DNA of 64,000 nucleotides. Source: Agapanthus africanus (lineage: Eukaryota; Streptophyta; Magnoliopsida; Asparagales; Amaryllidaceae). The notes below the pieces were generated by a model. It saw only the letters and a list, made by a program, of their open reading frames with translations. It was not told the DNA's origin and made no database searches. Below, in pieces: positions 58,800 through 64,000 of the stretch; position 1 is the stretch's first letter; each line of letters opens with the position of its first letter. A program made the translations under genes and the position numbers. The DNA lies in contig JASDDO010000006.1 in NCBI GenBank assembly GCA_030015575.1, positions 324,432,361 through 324,496,360 of the forward strand, read 5' to 3'.

Positions 58800-59110
58800 A
58801 GGATATTGCCGTATTTGGGACGAATTTTAGTTTAGGGACATCTCGGTCCGTTGTTAGTTTAGGGACATCTCGGTCCGTTATCGCCATGTTTGAGGCGGAT
58901 TGTTAGTTTAAGGACTTCTCGGTCTGTCATCACCATTTTTAGGCGAAGCTTTAGTTTAAGAACATTTCGGTCCATTATTAGTTTAAGGACGTTTCGGTCC
59001 ACCATTAGTTTAGGGACGTTTCGGTCCAACGTTCCCGTTTTTTGGACGAATATTAGTTTAAGGACGTTTCGGTCCATTGTCAGTTTAGGGACATCTCGGT
59101 CCATTGTCGC
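58800..59110. repeat. 'gtttagggacatctcggtcc' repeats
   Basis: About nine units of 'agtttaaggacgtttcggtcc' have spacers such as 'gccatgtttgaggcg'. The words recall the 'aaggacatc.tagtcc' arrays in the LTRs of element B and have the same orientation as those, which is opposite to the LTR of element G. Confidence 0.8.
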
Positions 59111-59208
59111 CATGTTTGAGGCGAAGTTTTTTTGGATACTACTCTCGGAGTTCTGACTCAGGAAGATAGCGAGCGGACACAAGCGTCGTCATCTATGATT
59201 GACCTAAG

Positions 59209-60240
59209 TCATGACTCTTCAAGCGTATTTATTGGCCGGAAGAGTCTTTCGCCATGAATATCCATGAGCAAGTAAGCTCCACCTTGATAGACTTTGTCTA
59301 TGATGTACGGGCCTTCATAGTTCAGCTCGAATTTCCCCCATTTTGCACGATTGTGGATCATTGGTCTTTTGACGACCAGCACGAGTTTGCCTTCGCGGAA
59401 TGTTCTCGACCTGGTTAGTTTTTCGTATGACCGTGTCATCCTTGCCTTATAAGCCTCCAGATTTTGCTATGCTATAAGGCGAGTTTCATCGAGAGCGTTG
59501 AGCTCCTCAAGCCTAAGATGAGTATTTTCTTCATTTGTCATCTCGTATCGAACTGCTACTCATAGAGAGGGAGCTCTATTTCCAGTGGAAGCACTACTTC
59601 CGTGCTGAATACCAACCCATATGGTGTTGTATTCGTAGCCATTTTGAACGTTGTTCGGTATGCCCAGAGAGTTTCGTGCAACCTTTCGTGCCATTCTTTT
59701 TTGTTTCTGGACACTGTTTTCTTTATAATCTTTGTCAAGATTTTGTTGAAAGCTTCAGCTAGACCATTGGCTCGAGAATTATAGACTGAAGAGTATCTCT
59801 AATCTATTTTATATTGCTGTGCGAAGCGGCTGATTTTATGACTCCTATAGGCTGGCCCATTATCTGAGATGATTCATCGCGGAGTGCCGAACCGATAGAT
59901 AACATGTGTTCTGAAGAAATGGAGGATATTCTCCGTCTTCATCTCCCTTAGTGGTACTACTTCTGCCCATTTGGAGAAGTAATCGGTTGTTGCCAGTATG
60001 AACCGATGTTCTCTGGACGATGCCGGTTCAATGGGGCCAATTATATCGGTTCCCCACATTTTGAACGGCCAGCTAGCCACTATTGGGTGTAGCGGATTTG
60101 GATGCTGGTGGATGAAGTCCCCATGAATTTAGCACGAGTGACACTGCTTCGCATATTCGAGGCAGTCCCGGATCATTGTGGGCCAGTAATAACACATTCC
60201 TTTTATCTTCAGTTTCATCTTTGGCCTAGCTTGATGAAAA
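59209..60240 (-). pseudogene. Element K integrase remnant (Tat type)
   Basis: The core words MWGTDIIGPIEPASSREHRF, TTDYFSKWAEVVPL and VIYRFGTPR lie at 59874-60080. KKTVSRNKKEWHERLHETLW and AYRTTF with TPYGLVF lie at 59556-59738. The C-terminal KWGKFELNYEGPYIIDKVYQ and GGAYLL lie at 59209-59439. These are the typical integrase segments of the Tat/Athila branch, not of chromoviruses. Confidence 0.85.
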
Positions 60241-60242
60241 CC

Positions 60243-60860
60243 TCAGAGTCCGTCGTGAGTTTCTTGAACGACTTTCTTTTCTTCCTCTGGTCCCAGGCAT
60301 CTTAGCCACAGACAGTCTAACGATCTCTTATATAGAGTATCATTGACGAAGGCGAAAGACAGAGCTCGTTTCATGAGCTGATGTCTGGATGATGCATTTT
60401 CGGGCGTTTGTCGGGATTTGAAGTAGTCTATAAAGACTTCCCTCCAATCCTTGACTTTTTCTTCATCCCTTATTTGAAGGGCTACTTGTTCGGTCGCTTC
60501 TTTTCCTTCGGATGGCTCTATTAGGTCTTCCAAAAATATATCTGTTGGTACGAGAACTCTGCGCTTTGCACAATAATCCTTACGTTATCGAGCTCTTCAT
60601 CGGCTAGTTCCTTAGCCAATTTGGCCAATGCGTCCGCTTTGCTATTTTCTGTACGCGGTATACTCTCAAAGATGTAGGAGCGGATTTGTGTCAGTAGTTT
60701 CTGCACTTTTGCCATACTTTATTAGCTCTGGCTTGCTTGTCTGATAGTTGCCGTTTACTTGGTTAACGATCAGCTGGAAGTCTCCAAATATGAGGAGGTC
60801 TTTGATTCCCATGTCGATAGCGATCTCGAGACCTGCTATCAAAGCTTCATATTCAGCTTC
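60243..60860 (-). pseudogene. Element K extra RNase H and linker (Tat type)
   Basis: EAEYEALIAGLEIAIDMGIK, LLIFGDFQLIVNQVNG and IPRTENSKADALAKLAKELA are the signature of the additional plant RNase H found only in Tat elements. A linker with WREVFIDYFKS and LYKRSLDCLWLRCL leads to integrase. The first codons of EAEYEAL start exactly at the edge of element L. Confidence 0.85.
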
Positions 60861-62956
60861 CGTTGGATATAGTGCCCTCAGAGTCAATTATTGAATCGCA
60901 GGCATGTGATTGCAATGATTGAGGGAGGACCTATGCCGGTAGGACAGTCTTACTCGAGATGATAGTATGCTATCTGGTTTACCTTTATCATCGTGTACTG
61001 CTTCAGGTGACCTTACAGGTCACTATTGCACGTTGATAGAGCCCTTAGGATTCTTGCTTGACGGCCAGCAGTATGATGGCGATCATATATGTAGGAGCTG
61101 GGGTCTATAAGCACATCCTTAAAAGGTCCCTAGTCGTGGGAGTTTCGAGACTGGGCATCGATACTCCATTAGTAGACTAGTGTATACAGTCGAGACACCG
61201 ACGAGGGGCGGTGGCCGGTCTCACAAGCCATTGGTGTCAGTTGGTTCACCTAAGATGTATACAGGTGCTCATTGGGTTAAGAGTACACCGGACAGGACCC
61301 GCCGGGAACATGCTAGTTGGTATTATACCTAGCGTCAGATAGCAGTTCCCAGGTGACATGTGTACAGGTTAGTTCATCGACCTGAGATCGTCATTTGTCT
61401 CGTGTGAGTTCCTACTGTGCTTTGATTACTACCCTACCACGGCTCAAAGGAGTCGTGCAAACAGGTTTTAGTTGGGTACAGTCCAGAGCTACATGGAGGC
61501 AGTGAGCGGATCGGCAGGGGTTCGTCTCTCCCGGTATTGGGGGTGAGGTCGCGCTGTGTCTAGGAGAGCCATTACATGAAGTCCTTGACCAAGGCAGGAG
61601 ATTTACTGGTAGGTATTCCAGTAGTATCTCAGGGCGTTCTGGGCTACACTCCGACATGACTTGTACCACTTTTGGGGGTCTGACTTTTACCAACCCCCTA
61701 GGCCCGCCATGCGATGCTCATAGACGAACGGACCGGACTGTACGGATATTGTCACCGACAGGCTCAGTAGGGTGTCAGGATGAGTTCGCTCATCGACCTC
61801 CCTTTTGGTCGATACCTGGTAGCCCGTTACGTACGGCTAATACCTCTGACGTGCTAGTGGTTAAATCCACAGCCAAAGTATTGACGAGTCTTTAGAGTCC
61901 CCCACAGACAGTTTCTCAAGTTTCGGGCGAAACGCTGTAGAGGCCGTATGGATTTATGGCAGGTTCGAACGTACGCGTGCACTTGTGCACGTGACGTGTT
62001 TCGGATGGATAATACTAGCGGGCTTTGGTTTAAGCCGGATCCTAGTATTATACAGTATAGATTTTGTCTCATTGCATTTGTATTCGGTCGGAATAAAAAT
62101 GCGGGTATGTATATACAGTCACGAGGTTTTTCTGTAATTTATTACGAGATCGCTTTTTTGAAGTTGCCAGTTTGCATTCCGTTTCGGCCATTTTCCTTTC
62201 TTTCTTTCTTTGGCTGAAAATTGATCGGAGGGGCTTATTTGCAAATGTGCAAATTAGCAAAATGGAGGGTGTTATTTGTGATGGAGGGTTCATGATGCTT
62301 CTAGCATCTTTTGATTCCTTTTTGTACTCATGGCTTGCATTGATTATGAAAGGATTTTGGAAAGACTTTGGTGTGACAAAATTTCCTCTTTATCATCACA
62401 TTTTCTTATGCTCACCCTATGCCTTTTCTTGTGCTCACCCCCCTTGAAAATTCCCACTCCCATTTTTGGACGGCCACTAGATAAAGGCAGCCTATCATTT
62501 TTGGGGAGAGGGAGATTGACTCATTTGCAAAGAAAATTCCTTAAGCTCATTTCCATTTTCATCTCCACATTAAAATGATAACTTCTATTAATCCTCGAGA
62601 CATAGCATTCTACACTCAGTCTACAGCAATCTTGGACACGTCGGCTAGCCAACTTCGTGTCCGAGTTGCCTCGGTTCAGAGGTAGGAGCCCGTAAAAAGA
62701 CTTCTCGATGTGGTGCCCTTCCGACGAGGAGATCGAGACCGGTGATGCCGCGAGGAGCTTGGGATGGTGGCCGAAGACCGAAAGACACGGATCGCTCGGT
62801 ATAGCCTCTCTATCCTTTCTCCAGTTTGCTAGTAGTAGGTTAATGGTCCGATCCGGGTTTATAGTCTGCGGTAGCGCCGGTTTCTAGTTTAAGAAAAGTT
62901 TTTGTTTCCGCATTTTGGCCTCGGACAGACGGCCGGGGCGCTACTGTATACTTACA
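60861..62956 (+). repeat. Element L 5' LTR
   Basis: It begins CGTTGGATATAGTGCCCTCA, compared with TGTTGGAGATAGTGCCCTCA in element H, and ends TATACTTACA. It has the same order of words as the complement of the LTR of H. It is 2096 bases. Confidence 0.85.
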
Positions 62957-62970
62957 TGGTATCAGAGCCA
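62957..62970 (+). other. Element L primer-binding site (initiator Met tRNA)
   Basis: TGGTATCAGAGCCA lies directly at the LTR end, followed by 'cgccattaacc' as in element H. Confidence 0.88.
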
Positions 62971-64000
62971 CGCCATTAACCTTTTCTAGCTTGCTCTAAC
63001 GTGTTTAGAACTTCGATCGAACAAAAATTCCAAAAACCACATTTTCAAGCAACAGTTTCTGTCGAAATTTTTTTGTTGTCAAAAAATTATTTGGTATGTT
63101 GCAGAAATACGTGCAGGGTATTTTAAGACATCTGGGAAAATTTGGTAGCAAGATGCTACAGTATAGCCGCGGAACCGCGGCCATACCCTTGTTTTGGCCG
63201 TGGTTCCGTCGCTAATTAGTGGCCTCTCTGCTTCAAAATTTCTACAGTGATCTTAATCATGGAAATGGGGTTTCTGGAATATTCTGTTTGGGCCCAGATT
63301 TATTTTGTGTACTGGGTATTGTACTTGGGGCCCACTTCGGGAATTTTTGTCGATCGAAAATTTTAAACATGTTAGTTCACAGTATTTACATTATATTTGC
63401 GACCGTGAATGTCATTTGATCGTTAAATCCGGTCTCATTGCTATAGCCCTTTTAGACGGATTTGCGAACGTGACATTCACGTTGATATTCTGTGTTGTGC
63501 TGTGATGTTGCGGATTTGTCGTGGTGGATAGCCTGGATGCAATGTTAGTACAGTTTGGTTATATTTGTACATTTGATATTGCGGGGTGAGCGTCCGACAT
63601 GTAGACTGCCGTCACTGCCTGTTTGCATATTATTCTTTTGGGGCACGACCGGGCTGAGGTCGATATACCCTTTGTAATTTTACTTTCTGTACTAGGATTG
63701 CCCCGCGGTGGGGTGCACGGATAGCCGGGTTCTAGAGGGCAACGAGCCCGCATCTCATGGCTTTGAGACGGAGGGGGCTTCACTCTAGAATTGGCGGGCT
63801 ATTCGCCGCATTCGTAGGGGGTATAGGTTGACCCAAGGAGGGGTGCACAAGTTACCGGATTCCATGAAGTGCTGGGTGTCCATTCATGTTGTTGAAGGGG
63901 GATGCCTCGCTTCAGGTTTTGGCGGGTAACTTGCCGCGCCCGTAGGGGTCTAGGATTTCATTGCACAGGCTATCCACACGACCAGGGGAACGTCGGGCTT
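62971..64000 (+). other. Element L noncoding leader
   Basis: No supported coding frame. The sequence is homologous to the complement of about 37560-38646 in element H. It contains a CCGCGG hairpin region (63164-63212) and GC-rich words 'ttggcgggctattcgccgca' and 'ttggcgggtaacttgccgcg', which form a loose repeat of about 130 bases (63785 and 63920). Confidence 0.6.
63164..63212. repeat. GC-rich inverted repeat resembling that of element D
   Basis: GCCGCGGAACCGCGGCC is followed after a short gap by GGCCGTGGTTCCG, a partial stem. It resembles 24987-25035 in length, order and flanking 'agtgg'. Confidence 0.6.

Larger units (their letters stand above)
59209..60860 (-). mobile_element. Element K: Tat-like RNase H and integrase segment
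   Basis: Minus-strand frames hold the second (archaeal-type) RNase H and integrase of the Tat lineage of Ty3/gypsy. It is broken in about four to six places. The right edge at 60860 is the insertion point of copia element L. Everything upstream (gag, protease, RT) would lie beyond L, outside the window. It could be the other part of a rearranged element G or a separate element; orientation argues against a simple single element. Confidence 0.75.
60861..64000 (+). mobile_element. Element L: Ty1/copia element of the family of H, running off the right edge
   Basis: The 5' LTR (60861-62956) is followed by an initiator-Met primer-binding site and a noncoding leader like that of element H. It lies in the opposite orientation to H. 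The LTR differs from that of H by roughly 15-20% by eye, so they are different subfamilies or old relatives. The 3' half is outside the window. The bases gcttc just before it (60856-60860) would be the target repeat. Confidence 0.8.

Overview
The window is a piece of a flowering-plant nuclear genome made almost entirely of nested transposable elements; I see no intact host gene. Plant evidence: Tekay-type chromoviruses, Tat-like Ty3/gypsy elements with the extra (archaeal-type) RNase H, a Cassandra TRIM carrying 5S-rRNA-like sequence, initiator-Met primer-binding sites, a CACTA transposon, and a scrap of chloroplast rbcL. The species cannot be named from this. I letter the elements A to L.

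Left block (1-28956). Element A is a minus-strand Tekay chromovirus that continues off the left edge. Element B (658-25718) sits in its integrase gene and is a 25 kb minus-strand Tat-like element with one long gag ORF, no polymerase genes and about 4 kb of tandem repeats. The left LTR of B is interrupted by element C (1398-11394, a plus-strand Tekay element with about 98% similar LTRs). The right LTR of B is interrupted by D (24071-25415, probably a solo LTR). Element A also carries a 235-base rbcL fragment bounded by a 42-base direct duplication. In its gag it carries F, a Cassandra TRIM (28957 to about 29840).

Right block (about 29841-64000). A plus-strand Tat-like 5' LTR plus primer-binding site (G) is split by two insertions. 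H (30747-40881) is a minus-strand copia element whose two 2224-base LTRs look identical. I (42063-58265) is a minus-strand Tekay element whose right LTR holds J, a 5.5 kb CACTA transposon (51546-57050). After the LTR of G comes K, a minus-strand Tat RNase H-integrase segment that faces the wrong way for the LTR. K is cut at 60860 by L, a plus-strand copia element of the same family as H that runs off the right edge.

Insertion order follows from nesting and by-eye LTR divergence: A is older than B, and B is older than C and D. G is older than I, and I is older than J. H is the youngest datable insertion. Most insertions are supported by target-site duplications (gagag, ccatg, cgcac, ccttt, aaacc/aaatc, ttt). 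All divergences are estimates by eye; no alignment was run.
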